From Sphingobacterium sp. SGR-19 (GTDB lineage: Bacteria; Bacteroidota; Bacteroidia; Sphingobacteriales; Sphingobacteriaceae): DNA of 64,000 nucleotides. Within the stretch, counting starts at the first letter, position 1. Each line of letters opens with the position of its first letter. Of the stretch, positions 44,412 to 52,080 are shown piece after piece. The notes beneath the pieces were generated by a model. That model was not told the origin of the DNA, did no database searches, and saw only the letters and a list, made by a program, of their open reading frames with translations. A program made the translations under genes and the position numbers. Location: positions 620,001-684,000 of the forward strand of contig NZ_JAAKGS010000002.1 of the NCBI RefSeq assembly GCF_011043555.1. The letters are read 5' to 3'.

Positions 44412-46115
44412 ATGTCGATACAATTTGAAATGTTAAAGGAACAATCATCAATAATTAAGGTTATTGGTGTTGGTGGTGGCGGTGGCAATGCCGTAAACCA
44501 CATGTACAAGCAAGGGATTAGTGGTGTAGACTTTATTGTTTGCAATACAGATGCGCAGGCATTGGAGTTGAGTCCTATTCCGAATAAGGTACAATTGGGA
44601 GCAAGTTTAACAGAGGGAATGGGCGCAGGAGCAGATCCTGATGTGGGTGAAAATTCAGCTATTGAAAGTATTGAGGATATCAAACGTATGTTAGGTACCA
44701 ATACGAAAATGCTTTTTATCACAGCAGGTATGGGCGGCGGTACAGGTACTGGAGCAAGCCCTGTATTAGCGAAAGCTGCGAAAGAGCTGGGTATCCTAAC
44801 TGTAGCTATTGTAACTACTCCGTTTACATTCGAAGGTAAACGACGTCGCTCACAGGCGGAAGAAGGCTTGTCGGAATTGCGTAAATATGTGGATTCCTAT
44901 TTAGTCATTTCCAACGACCGGTTGCGCGAAATATTCGGTAATTTAACTATGACTGCGGCTTTTGCGAAGGCTGACGATATCTTGACTACTGCTGCCAAAG
45001 GTATCGCGGAAATCATCACAATCCCGGGTTATGTAAATGTGGATTTTAAAGATGTGCGTACAGTAATGAACGATAGCGGTGTTGCCATTATGGGAAATGC
45101 TGTTTCTACAGGTGAGAACCGTGCTTTGGAAGCAGTAACCGGTGCATTGGCTTCTCCTTTGCTGAAGGACAATGAGATTGAAGGGGCGCGTTATATCCTA
45201 CTCAATATTACTTCTGGTAAGAAAGAGGTAACAATGGATGAGGTCGCTATTGTAACAGATTATATCCAAGAACAAGCGGGATTGTCGGCAGACCTAATTT
45301 GGGGTAACTGTATCGACGAGAGTTTGGAAGACGAGTTGTCGGTAACCATCATTGCCACAGGTTTCCAGACGGCGGAAGAGCGTGTCAAAGAAAAAGAAAA
45401 AGAAAAAATTGCGTTACCCTTAACACCAGAACCTGCAGCAAAACAATTTGTAAAACCAGTAGCTCAAAATCAATTTGTAAAGAAAGAAGAACCTGCGACT
45501 ACACAACAGACGTACATTAAACCTGTACAGGATACAGCCGAGAAGTCACCTTCTTTAGAAACTCCTGCAACTCCTCAAGGAGATCTGTTCACCTCTCCGA
45601 AACCGATTCATGCGGCAGTTGCAAAAAAAGAAGAACCGGAAGTTATTCGTCACACGCTGAGTTTAGAAGAACCAGAGCAAGAGGAGGCTCAAGAAGAGTC
45701 AGGTTTTGAGTTGAAGACATCACCTTCCATATTTGAATTTAAGTTACCTTCTGTATTCGATGTATACAGTAAGGAAACGTCTGATATAGAAAATACGGAA
45801 AAATCAGAAAATATAGCGAAAGAAGAACCTGTAGCACAAGTAGAATCTGCGCCTGAAAAGGAAATAGATTTTGAAGATCAGCTTATGAAAACGAAAGAAC
45901 GTATATTGCGTTTAAAAGAGTTGAGCATGAAGCTGAAATCTAGCAATGGCTTACAAGAATTGGAAAACGAACCGGCTTACAAACGTAGACAAAAATCGTT
46001 GGAAGATGTGCCGCATTCTTCACAATCGCAAGTCTCACGGTTTACATTGTCGTTTGATGACGGAGAGACCGAGATTCGGCCGAACAATTCATTTCTGCAT
46101 GATAATGTTGATTAA
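44412..46115 (+). CDS. ftsZ: Cell division protein FtsZ
   Basis: 567 aa tubulin-like GTPase. N-terminal G-G-G-G-G-N-A-V, the tubulin signature G-G-G-T-G-T-G-A-S-P near residue 108, T7-type N-x-D-F-K-D-V. The globular GTPase ends near residue 325. A very long, acidic, Pro/Glu/Lys-rich linker (about 330-545) follows, then a conserved C-terminal peptide (R-P-N-N-S-F-L-H-D-N-V-D), a Bacteroidota form. It forms the division ring. Standard bacterial FtsZ is about 380 aa; the extra length is all linker. Own candidate promoter upstream. Confidence 0.97.
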   Translation: MSIQFEMLKEQSSIIKVIGVGGGGGNAVNHMYKQGISGVDFIVCNTDAQALELSPIPNKVQLGASLTEGMGAGADPDVGENSAIESIEDIKRMLGTNTKMLFITAGMGGGTGTGASPVLAKAAKELGILTVAIVTTPFTFEGKRRRSQAEEGLSELRKYVDSYLVISNDRLREIFGNLTMTAAFAKADDILTTAAKGIAEIITIPGYVNVDFKDVRTVMNDSGVAIMGNAVSTGENRALEAVTGALASPLLKDNEIEGARYILLNITSGKKEVTMDEVAIVTDYIQEQAGLSADLIWGNCIDESLEDELSVTIIATGFQTAEERVKEKEKEKIALPLTPEPAAKQFVKPVAQNQFVKKEEPATTQQTYIKPVQDTAEKSPSLETPATPQGDLFTSPKPIHAAVAKKEEPEVIRHTLSLEEPEQEEAQEESGFELKTSPSIFEFKLPSVFDVYSKETSDIENTEKSENIAKEEPVAQVESAPEKEIDFEDQLMKTKERILRLKELSMKLKSSNGLQELENEPAYKRRQKSLEDVPHSSQSQVSRFTLSFDDGETEIRPNNSFLHDNVD

Positions 46116-46142
46116 TCATCGAGATCAAAATACACTTGGAAG

Positions 46143-46166
46143 GACAGCAGAAATGCTGTCTTTTTT
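46143..46166 (+). terminator. Intrinsic terminator of ftsZ / dcw cluster
   Basis: GACAGCA (46143-46149), loop GAAA, TGCTGTC (46154-46160), then six T. Classic rho-independent terminator 28 nt after the ftsZ stop. Confidence 0.9.
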
Positions 46167-46205
46167 ATTTATATTTACCAAGTAAAAATTAAAATCTAGA
46201 CGTAT

Positions 46206-47348
46206 ATGTTGGCTAAACTAAATAACCCGATATGGGTCATGAGTTCTGCGTATGATAAATTGTCTTTGGACGAACTAATAGCTACCTCCAAAGGAGTAGG
46301 GGCACAGGGCATCGATTTATGTGTATTTAGAAAAGACGGAACACGTGAAGATCACACCGCTACCCATTTGGATTACGAAGGCTTTTCGGCTGAGGATGGA
46401 AAGCGCCTTATCGAGAAATTCAATGCTGCTGAATTGAGCTTGTCCCTAGGAGCGTTTGAAAATATGATCGGCGGTGATCCCGGACAGCGTATAAAAAACC
46501 AAAACCATCTGTTACGTCTTATTCGCATAGCACATCTATTAGGGGGGGATAGAAATGATGTGAAAGTAGGAACATTTGTAGGATATAACCACGAGCTCGG
46601 AAATGAAATTGATGGTTTCCAGAAGAATTTAGAGGAATATAAGCGTGTGTTCGAGCCTATCGTAAAATATGCGGAAGATCTCGGTGTTACGATTGTATAC
46701 GAAAATTGTCCAATGGAAGGCTGGCGTTCTGCGCGCTATACCTCTACTTATAATAACTTACCTGCAGTACTGGCTGCTCGAAAATTGATGTATACCCTAA
46801 TTCCGAGCAAAGCGCACGGAGAAATATACGACCCATCACATGATATATGGCAAAGTGTAAATCCAGTCGACGTAATGGAGCAGATGGATATTGAACGGTT
46901 GAAGCGCGTTCACGTGAAGACCACACGTAATTTGAAAACAAAAGCTCGTGTAGAGTGGGGAGGGATGTATCCTATGCAGCACGTGGATGCTTCACTAGCA
47001 GAGCAGGCAGGCATTACCATTCCGCAACACGACTGGGATCGCCATCATTACGAAGCTATGCTTCCCGGATTCGGTGGAACCGATCACATGGACTGGAATG
47101 ATTTCGTTACCGTGTTGCACCGGAGAGGTTTTGATGGGCCTTTTGAGATTGAAAATGAAGCGAAGAACTCAAAAGACACTGGCAACATTGCTGCAACCAA
47201 TCAAGGATTCGCAAATTGTGTCCGTTTCCTATCACCTTTGTTGTGGGATCTGGATGATAAAAAAGGATATACCTATCAACGTAGTAGCTTCTTGGAAGAG
47301 CCATCTATGAAGGATATTCCGGAGGTAACAATAGGAGAATTAAGGTAG
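46206..47348 (+). CDS. Sugar phosphate isomerase/epimerase (xylose isomerase-like TIM barrel)
   Basis: 380 aa. The AP-endonuclease-2/xylose-isomerase fold is recognised from metal-ligand blocks: E in V-Y-E-N-C, D and H in Y-D-P-S-H-D, H in H-V-K and E in F-E-I-E-N-E. Probably isomerises or epimerises a ketose or inositol derivative; the substrate is unknown. No signal peptide. A run of 7 G (46542-46548) lies within the gene but the frame is intact. It ends immediately before the stop of the convergent response regulator gene, with no gap. Confidence 0.85.
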   Translation: MLAKLNNPIWVMSSAYDKLSLDELIATSKGVGAQGIDLCVFRKDGTREDHTATHLDYEGFSAEDGKRLIEKFNAAELSLSLGAFENMIGGDPGQRIKNQNHLLRLIRIAHLLGGDRNDVKVGTFVGYNHELGNEIDGFQKNLEEYKRVFEPIVKYAEDLGVTIVYENCPMEGWRSARYTSTYNNLPAVLAARKLMYTLIPSKAHGEIYDPSHDIWQSVNPVDVMEQMDIERLKRVHVKTTRNLKTKARVEWGGMYPMQHVDASLAEQAGITIPQHDWDRHHYEAMLPGFGGTDHMDWNDFVTVLHRRGFDGPFEIENEAKNSKDTGNIAATNQGFANCVRFLSPLLWDLDDKKGYTYQRSSFLEEPSMKDIPEVTIGELR

Positions 47349-47990
47349 TTATGCTTCGCTATGCAATTTGAATAATTCAATGAGCTCGGGTATATTGCCT
47401 ACATTGAGTTTCTCGAAAACACGACTCTTATATGTGCTCACGGTAGAAGAACTTAATTCCATCAACTTAGCAACTTCCAAAATTCCCAATCCTTTGGTAA
47501 GATGTTTAGCAACATCCATTTCACGATTGGATAATTTATGTAGAGGATTGCTCTTGTCAAAAGAGGACTTGCTTGTTGTGAGCTTTTGTATGTAAAGCTC
47601 CTTGACGGCATCTGACATATATTTGCCGCGTGTCATGATACTTTCTATAGCATTTTTAAGCTCAGACATAGCCGTTGTCTTATTAAGGTAACCACAAGCG
47701 CCCGCATTGATGTATCGCAACGCATAGATGCTCTCTTCATACGAGGAGAAAACTAATATTTTAACTTGAGGTTGAATGTCCAATAACTCCCGGATGACTT
47801 TGATATTGTTGCCGCCGGGCATATTAATGTCCAACAGGAGCAGGTCGAATGAATCCGTACGCAATTGGCTATAGACCTCATCGTATGTTTGTGCTTGTTG
47901 AATATTGGCGCCGGGAATACACTCCTTAATAATCATGGAAGCGCCTAGTCTCACAATACTATGATCGTCCGCTATTAATATTTTCTTCAT
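47349..47990 (-). CDS. NarL/FixJ-type response regulator (orphan)
   Basis: 213 aa. N-terminal receiver domain with D-D near residue 8-9, phospho-acceptor Asp in L-L-L-D-I-N-M-P (about 57) and the switch Lys in L-N-K-T. C-terminal LuxR helix-turn-helix (L-S-N-R-E-M-D-V-A...S-T-V-S-T-Y-K-S-R). Cytoplasmic DNA-binding regulator. No histidine kinase gene is adjacent, unlike the second regulator at 54109, so its partner kinase is elsewhere. Confidence 0.92.
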   Translation of the reverse strand: MKKILIADDHSIVRLGASMIIKECIPGANIQQAQTYDEVYSQLRTDSFDLLLLDINMPGGNNIKVIRELLDIQPQVKILVFSSYEESIYALRYINAGACGYLNKTTAMSELKNAIESIMTRGKYMSDAVKELYIQKLTTSKSSFDKSNPLHKLSNREMDVAKHLTKGLGILEVAKLMELSSSTVSTYKSRVFEKLNVGNIPELIELFKLHSEA

Positions 47991-48195
47991 TATGGGTTAC
48001 TTATGTTGGTGTTTAACAGTTCAATACATGAAGCAGTTTTTCTGCATTTACACAGCAAATATAGAAAAAAGTCTATTAAGTAAATGTCATAATGCCTAAC
48101 GACAGTATTTAAAGAGCAATAAAATATAATGAAATTTTTGAATATTGTAGATTTAATTGTCATTTTTGTTATGGATTGTTTTTAAATTTAAAATT

Positions 48196-48606
48196 ATGGG
48201 ATTTCTAAAAGAATTTAAGGAATTTGCCATGCGCGGAAGCGTCATCGACCTTGCTGTCGGTGTGGTAATTGGAGGTGCCTTTGGTAAAATTGTTACTTCC
48301 ATGGTGGATGATATTATCATGCCGCCTATTGGCTACATTACAGGTGGGGTCGATTTCAGCAATATGAAGTATGTTATCACCGAAGCAAATGAAGCTGCGG
48401 GTACTACTGAAGTTGCTATTACCTACGGCAATTTTATTAATGTTATTATTCAATTCCTCATTATTGCTTTTTGTATATTTTTGGTTATTAAAGGAATAAA
48501 CTCGTTAAAGCGTAAGGAAGAAGCTGCTCCGGAAACTCCTGCGGCACCAACTAAAGAAGAGGTATTATTGACCGAGATTCGCGATATCCTAAGAAGTAAG
48601 TCGTAA
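48196..48606 (+). CDS. mscL: Large-conductance mechanosensitive channel MscL
   Basis: 136 aa from the ATG at 48196 ([11 protein letters not shown]); an upstream start at 48157 would add a hydrophobic tail not found in the family. First helix [17 protein letters not shown], periplasmic loop, second helix F-L-I-I-A-F-C-I-F, and a C-terminal cytoplasmic helix. Pentameric inner-membrane safety valve opening under hypo-osmotic shock. Stand-alone gene. Confidence 0.96.
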   Translation: MGFLKEFKEFAMRGSVIDLAVGVVIGGAFGKIVTSMVDDIIMPPIGYITGGVDFSNMKYVITEANEAAGTTEVAITYGNFINVIIQFLIIAFCIFLVIKGINSLKRKEEAAPETPAAPTKEEVLLTEIRDILRSKS

Positions 48607-48630
48607 GTGCAATTTTATTCGGATGAAAAA

Positions 48631-48662
48631 TTTGCTTCTTTTCTAAAATAACAGTACTTTTG
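48631..48662 (+). promoter_or_regulatory. Promoter of rpmH-rnpA (TTTG / TACTTTTG)
   Basis: TTTG at 48631-48634, a 20-nt spacer and TACTTTTG at 48655-48662 match the Bacteroidota consensus. The rpmH start is 57 nt downstream. Confidence 0.65.
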
Positions 48663-48718
48663 CATTCCCTTGTATAGGGGAGGATTGATTAAGATATAAA
48701 AACAAGCATAATAGCGTC

Positions 48719-48877
48719 ATGAAAAGAACATTTCAGCCTTCGTTAAGAAAAAGAAGAAATAAACACGGTTTCCGTGAGCGTATGAGTACAGCTAACGGTA
48801 GAAGAGTATTGGCTGCTCGTAGAGCTAAAGGAAGAAGACGTCTTTCCGTATCAGACGAATACCGTCACAAAGGGTAA
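48719..48877 (+). CDS. rpmH: 50S ribosomal protein L34
   Basis: 52 aa, very basic. Starts MKRTFQPS and contains K-R-R-N-K-H-G-F-R[12 protein letters not shown], the L34 signature, then [12 protein letters not shown]. Ribosomal large-subunit protein. It leads the cluster rpmH-rnpA-yidD-tsaB, the arrangement often found beside the bacterial replication origin. Confidence 0.97.
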   Translation: MKRTFQPSLRKRRNKHGFRERMSTANGRRVLAARRAKGRRRLSVSDEYRHKG

Positions 48878-48928
48878 TACATACGAGCCGGTGACTCCCG
48901 CGGGCTTGTGTTCCGGCAAATAGTCACC

Positions 48929-49339
48929 ATGAGCTATACATTTACAAAGGAAGAACGATTATGTAGTAAAAGGCTTATCGAAAGTCTTTTCCGTAATGGT
49001 TCTTCTTTTGTTGTTTACCCTTACCGTATTGTATTTCTGTACCGCCCGCTGGTACAACAAGATGCTATTCCTGCACAATGTATCATCTCCGTATCCAAGC
49101 GCCGCTTTCGAAAAGCAGTAGATCGGAATGCTATCAAACGTCGTATACGCGAGGCTTATCGCCTGCAAAAATCAGATTTATATAACTTTCTTCAAGAACA
49201 TTCCCTACATTTGCTCCTGGCATTCCAATATGTGGGAAAGGAAAAGGAACCCTATACAATGCTCTATCAACGTATGGGAAAAGTATTAACCAAGCTGAAA
49301 GATGAGCATACTCAAATTTATATGGGAGAAGCTGATTAA
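48929..49339 (+). CDS. rnpA: Ribonuclease P protein component
   Basis: 136 aa from the ATG at 48929; a GTG at 48908 is possible but lies in the rpmH-rnpA gap. Contains the RNP motif [18 protein letters not shown]. Basic protein that binds the RNase P RNA and helps remove tRNA 5' leaders. Its end overlaps yidD by 38 nt. Confidence 0.95.
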   Translation: MSYTFTKEERLCSKRLIESLFRNGSSFVVYPYRIVFLYRPLVQQDAIPAQCIISVSKRRFRKAVDRNAIKRRIREAYRLQKSDLYNFLQEHSLHLLLAFQYVGKEKEPYTMLYQRMGKVLTKLKDEHTQIYMGEAD

Positions 49340-49556
49340 AAAGCCATTACAATGGTTTTTTATACTTATCATCCGCTTTTATCAACTTTTCATTTCGCCG
49401 TTTCTGGGTGCCAATTGTCGGTACACGCCTACCTGTTCACAATATGGTAAGGAAGCCATTCTAAAATATGGTCCTTTCAAAGGTGGATATCTGGCTATTC
49501 GACGGATTTTGAGATGCCATCCTTGGGGAGGGCATGGGCACGACCCTGTTCCATAA
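49302..49556 (+). CDS. yidD: YidD, membrane protein insertion efficiency factor
   Basis: 84 aa. Contains [20 protein letters not shown] and L-R-C-H-P-W, the family core. A small membrane-associated protein thought to help YidC insertion. The start overlaps the end of rnpA by 38 nt, as in many genomes. No yidC follows here. Confidence 0.95.
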   Translation: MSILKFIWEKLIKKPLQWFFILIIRFYQLFISPFLGANCRYTPTCSQYGKEAILKYGPFKGGYLAIRRILRCHPWGGHGHDPVP

Positions 49557-49561
49557 CGTTT

Positions 49562-50263
49562 ATGATCGAGAATACGTACATCTTACAAATAGAAACAGCG
49601 ACACCGGTATGCTCCGTCGCTATCAGTAAAAATGGTGAAACCATCGCCAAGGTAGAAGCCGATGCTCCAAATTTACATGCGAGTCACCTAACACTATTCA
49701 TGGAGCAGGTGTTAGATAAAGCTGCTGTTACAAGGAACGATTTGGCTGCTGTCGCGATTAGCATGGGGCCGGGATCCTATACCGGACTGAGGATCGGCGT
49801 TTCGACCGCTAAGGGCTTATGTTATGCGCTGGACATTCCGTTGATCGCGGTGAATACGCTGGAGGCGATGGTCTATGGATTTATTCCGCAAGAGCATAGT
49901 GTAGATGCAGGCCGTATATTTGTGCCGATGATTGATGCTCGTCGGATGGAGGTCTACATGGCTAAATATGATTCTCACTTACAATGCATAGCGGAAACAG
50001 CCGCCTGTATTATCAATGAAAATTCTTTTTTTGAAGAAGCTGAAAATAACGGCTATATCCTCTTCGGAAGTGGCGCTGACAAATTTGAAACGCTATTTGA
50101 AAATAGTCATACTGTGCAGGTAGAAATAGGATTCCGTAATTCAGCATCATTTTTTGATAAATTGGCTTTCCGGAAGTTCCAACAGGGTATGTTTGAGGAT
50201 GTAGTGTATTTTGAACCTTACTATCTCAAAGACTTTATCGCTACTACGCCAAAAAAGCGTTAA
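49562..50263 (+). CDS. tsaB: TsaB, tRNA t6A complex subunit
   Basis: 233 aa from the ATG at 49562; in-frame upstream codons would run into yidD. N-terminal L-Q-I-E-T-A-T-P-V-C-S-V-A and G-P-G-S-Y-T-G-L-R-I-G, the TsaB/YeaZ signature. It dimerises with TsaD in making threonylcarbamoyladenosine at position 37 of tRNAs. Starts 5 nt after yidD; its stop abuts the convergent corA stop with no gap. Confidence 0.94.
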   Translation: MIENTYILQIETATPVCSVAISKNGETIAKVEADAPNLHASHLTLFMEQVLDKAAVTRNDLAAVAISMGPGSYTGLRIGVSTAKGLCYALDIPLIAVNTLEAMVYGFIPQEHSVDAGRIFVPMIDARRMEVYMAKYDSHLQCIAETAACIINENSFFEEAENNGYILFGSGADKFETLFENSHTVQVEIGFRNSASFFDKLAFRKFQQGMFEDVVYFEPYYLKDFIATTPKKR

Positions 50264-51166
50264 TTATAACCATCTACGCTTTTTGAACCAGTAATAAATG
50301 AGTGCAGCAAGAACTGCCATTGCTAGCATGATCGCCGGATAACCGTAATACCATTCCAGTTCGGGCATATTTTTGAAGTTCATGCCATACACGCCTACGA
50401 TGAACGTAAGTGGCATAAAAAATACCGAGATGATCGTCAATGTGCGCATAATATCATTGGTGTGGTTCGATTCTATATTGAAATATACGGACAGAAGTTG
50501 TGCTGTATTTTCCGAGATGTTACGATATAAAGTAGATGAGCGGGCATAAATATCTTTTAAATCCTGTGTATAGATATTTTTAAAAGCGGACAGGTGGAAG
50601 AAATCCACGATATCCTTATAAAGTGTTAATATAATGCGAATGAGATCAATTTGACGTTTGATATAATAAAGCTGGCGTAAGAAATCCTTTTTCCTTCGGT
50701 TTAAAAATACCATTTCTTCATAACTGTCCAATTGCGTATTTAGCTTGGTAATAACCAGGTTTTCAAAGGTCTTCAACGCCTCAGAGGTAAGATGGTTGAT
50801 AAAAAGTTTGCTTGAATTGAGTTTTTGCAAAGGAAAGCTGCCGGCAAGTTTTTCCAAGTATTCGATATTCCCACGATGGACTGTAATCACAAATTTATCG
50901 CTAAAAAACACCGATATGCGTTCAGTAATCTCGGTTAGGGTATCGGAAAAATTGTCAAACTTTGTAGGAATCGAGCGGATAATGAGAAAATGGTAGTTTT
51001 CGAATTCTTCTATTTTAGGTAGCTGACCGATTTGCAGGCAATCTTTGATGGAGGCTTCGTGTAATTGATATTTGGATCTAAGGAGTTCGAAATCTTGGAG
51101 TGTAGGCTCGGATATATCAATCCAATCAAAAGGAGCATTGCCAGAATCTAAGATGGTGCGTACCAT
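50264..51166 (-). CDS. corA: CorA-family magnesium/cobalt transporter
   Basis: 300 aa. A large N-terminal cytoplasmic domain and two C-terminal membrane helices, the first ended by the selectivity motif Y-G-M-N. Forms pentameric Mg2+ (Co2+, Ni2+) channels. Slightly shorter than E. coli CorA (316 aa). Minus strand, convergent with tsaB, downstream of the OmpH-like gene but separated from it by a strong terminator. Confidence 0.93.
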   Translation of the reverse strand: MVRTILDSGNAPFDWIDISEPTLQDFELLRSKYQLHEASIKDCLQIGQLPKIEEFENYHFLIIRSIPTKFDNFSDTLTEITERISVFFSDKFVITVHRGNIEYLEKLAGSFPLQKLNSSKLFINHLTSEALKTFENLVITKLNTQLDSYEEMVFLNRRKKDFLRQLYYIKRQIDLIRIILTLYKDIVDFFHLSAFKNIYTQDLKDIYARSSTLYRNISENTAQLLSVYFNIESNHTNDIMRTLTIISVFFMPLTFIVGVYGMNFKNMPELEWYYGYPAIMLAMAVLAALIYYWFKKRRWL

Positions 51167-51201
51167 AATGACATAATAATATATTCATGAAATCACGAAA
51201 A

Positions 51202-51235
51202 CAAATAAGGCTACTCTTTTGAATAGCCTTATTTG
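51202..51235 (-). terminator. Intrinsic terminator of the OmpH-like gene
   Basis: CAAATAAGGCTA (51202-51213) pairs perfectly with TAGCCTTATTTG (51224-51235) around a 10-nt loop. On the minus strand it follows the OmpH-like stop and is followed by a T-rich run. Confidence 0.8.
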
Positions 51236-51244
51236 TTCGAATTC

Positions 51245-51868
51245 TTATTTCTTCTCTTTGGCTTTTTTGTCCTTGTATTCTTTATTCAGCGCTTCGACGA
51301 CTTCTGCGGTGATATCCATTTTCTTTTCCGCATACAGTACGGTAGGATTAGAAACGGAGTACGTCAATACCAATTCGTAACCTTTCTCTTCCGCATGCTT
51401 TTTCAGATATTCGGTAATCGTATTGTACACATTGGTGAACTCAGTCGATTCGTCTTGCGCGATAGACGCAGACGCATTTTGGTCTAAACGGCCAAGTTCA
51501 TCTTGTTTGCGGGCAAGTCTCTCTTCTGTCGCCTGACGATCAGAAGCACTCATGGAAGCTGCTTTTTGTTGGTATTCGGCTACTTCACGTTGGAAAGCTT
51601 GTCCTTTGCTTTGTAAATCGCTTTGCGCTTTCTTTACTTTTGCCTCTAGTTTAGCTCTAACGTCTTTATAATATTCGTATTTTTCTGATAAGGTATCCGA
51701 GTTTATATAAACGATCTTCTCTTCTTTGTTGGCATTCGCTACAGATGCAGTCGAATCATTTGTCGTATTGGTAGCTCCCGTGTTGGCGTTTTGATTACAT
51801 GAGGCAATAGCCATTACGGCAACTAACCCTAAAGATACTTGTGATACTGTTTTAAATAATTTATTCAT
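51245..51868 (-). CDS. OmpH/Skp-family periplasmic chaperone-like lipoprotein
   Basis: 207 aa from the ATG at 51868 (an in-frame start at 51892 adds 8 residues before the signal). Lipoprotein signal ending A-I-A-S-C (C24). The rest is a long helical, coiled-coil region rich in K/E/Q (L-E-A-K-V-K-K-A-Q-S-D-L-Q) with the OmpH-like N-terminal strand I-V-Y-I-N-S-D. Skp-like proteins hold outer-membrane proteins on the way to BAM. Lipid anchoring is unusual for proteobacterial Skp but occurs in Bacteroidota. Confidence 0.9.
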   Translation of the reverse strand: MNKLFKTVSQVSLGLVAVMAIASCNQNANTGATNTTNDSTASVANANKEEKIVYINSDTLSEKYEYYKDVRAKLEAKVKKAQSDLQSKGQAFQREVAEYQQKAASMSASDRQATEERLARKQDELGRLDQNASASIAQDESTEFTNVYNTITEYLKKHAEEKGYELVLTYSVSNPTVLYAEKKMDITAEVVEALNKEYKDKKAKEKK

Positions 51869-52016
51869 TCTAATATAGTTTTCAGAAAACAAACCTAAGA
51901 TAAAAAATTAAATTTTAGAAGTTCTTTGTAAATTATAGTATTTAAAGCGCCCGATTTTAGTGTATTTTTCAATGAATCATGGTTTAAGCCATGGCATATT
52001 ACGTGTATACCAGCTC

Positions 52017-52047
52017 TTGATTTTTAGGGAAAAAAATCGTATTTTTG
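52017..52047 (+). promoter_or_regulatory. Promoter of gyrB (TTG / TATTTTTG)
   Basis: TTG at 52017-52019, a 20-nt spacer and TATTTTTG at 52040-52047, 34 nt before the gyrB ATG. Confidence 0.6.
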
Positions 52048-52080
52048 AATGTTAAACGATACTCATTTTAATTTAATTTC

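Noticed and set aside
46542-46548. Run of seven G in the sugar isomerase gene (also seven C at 20043-20049 in the DHH gene)
   Set aside because: Possible slippage tracts, but both frames are intact and 7-base runs are not rare enough to claim phase variation.
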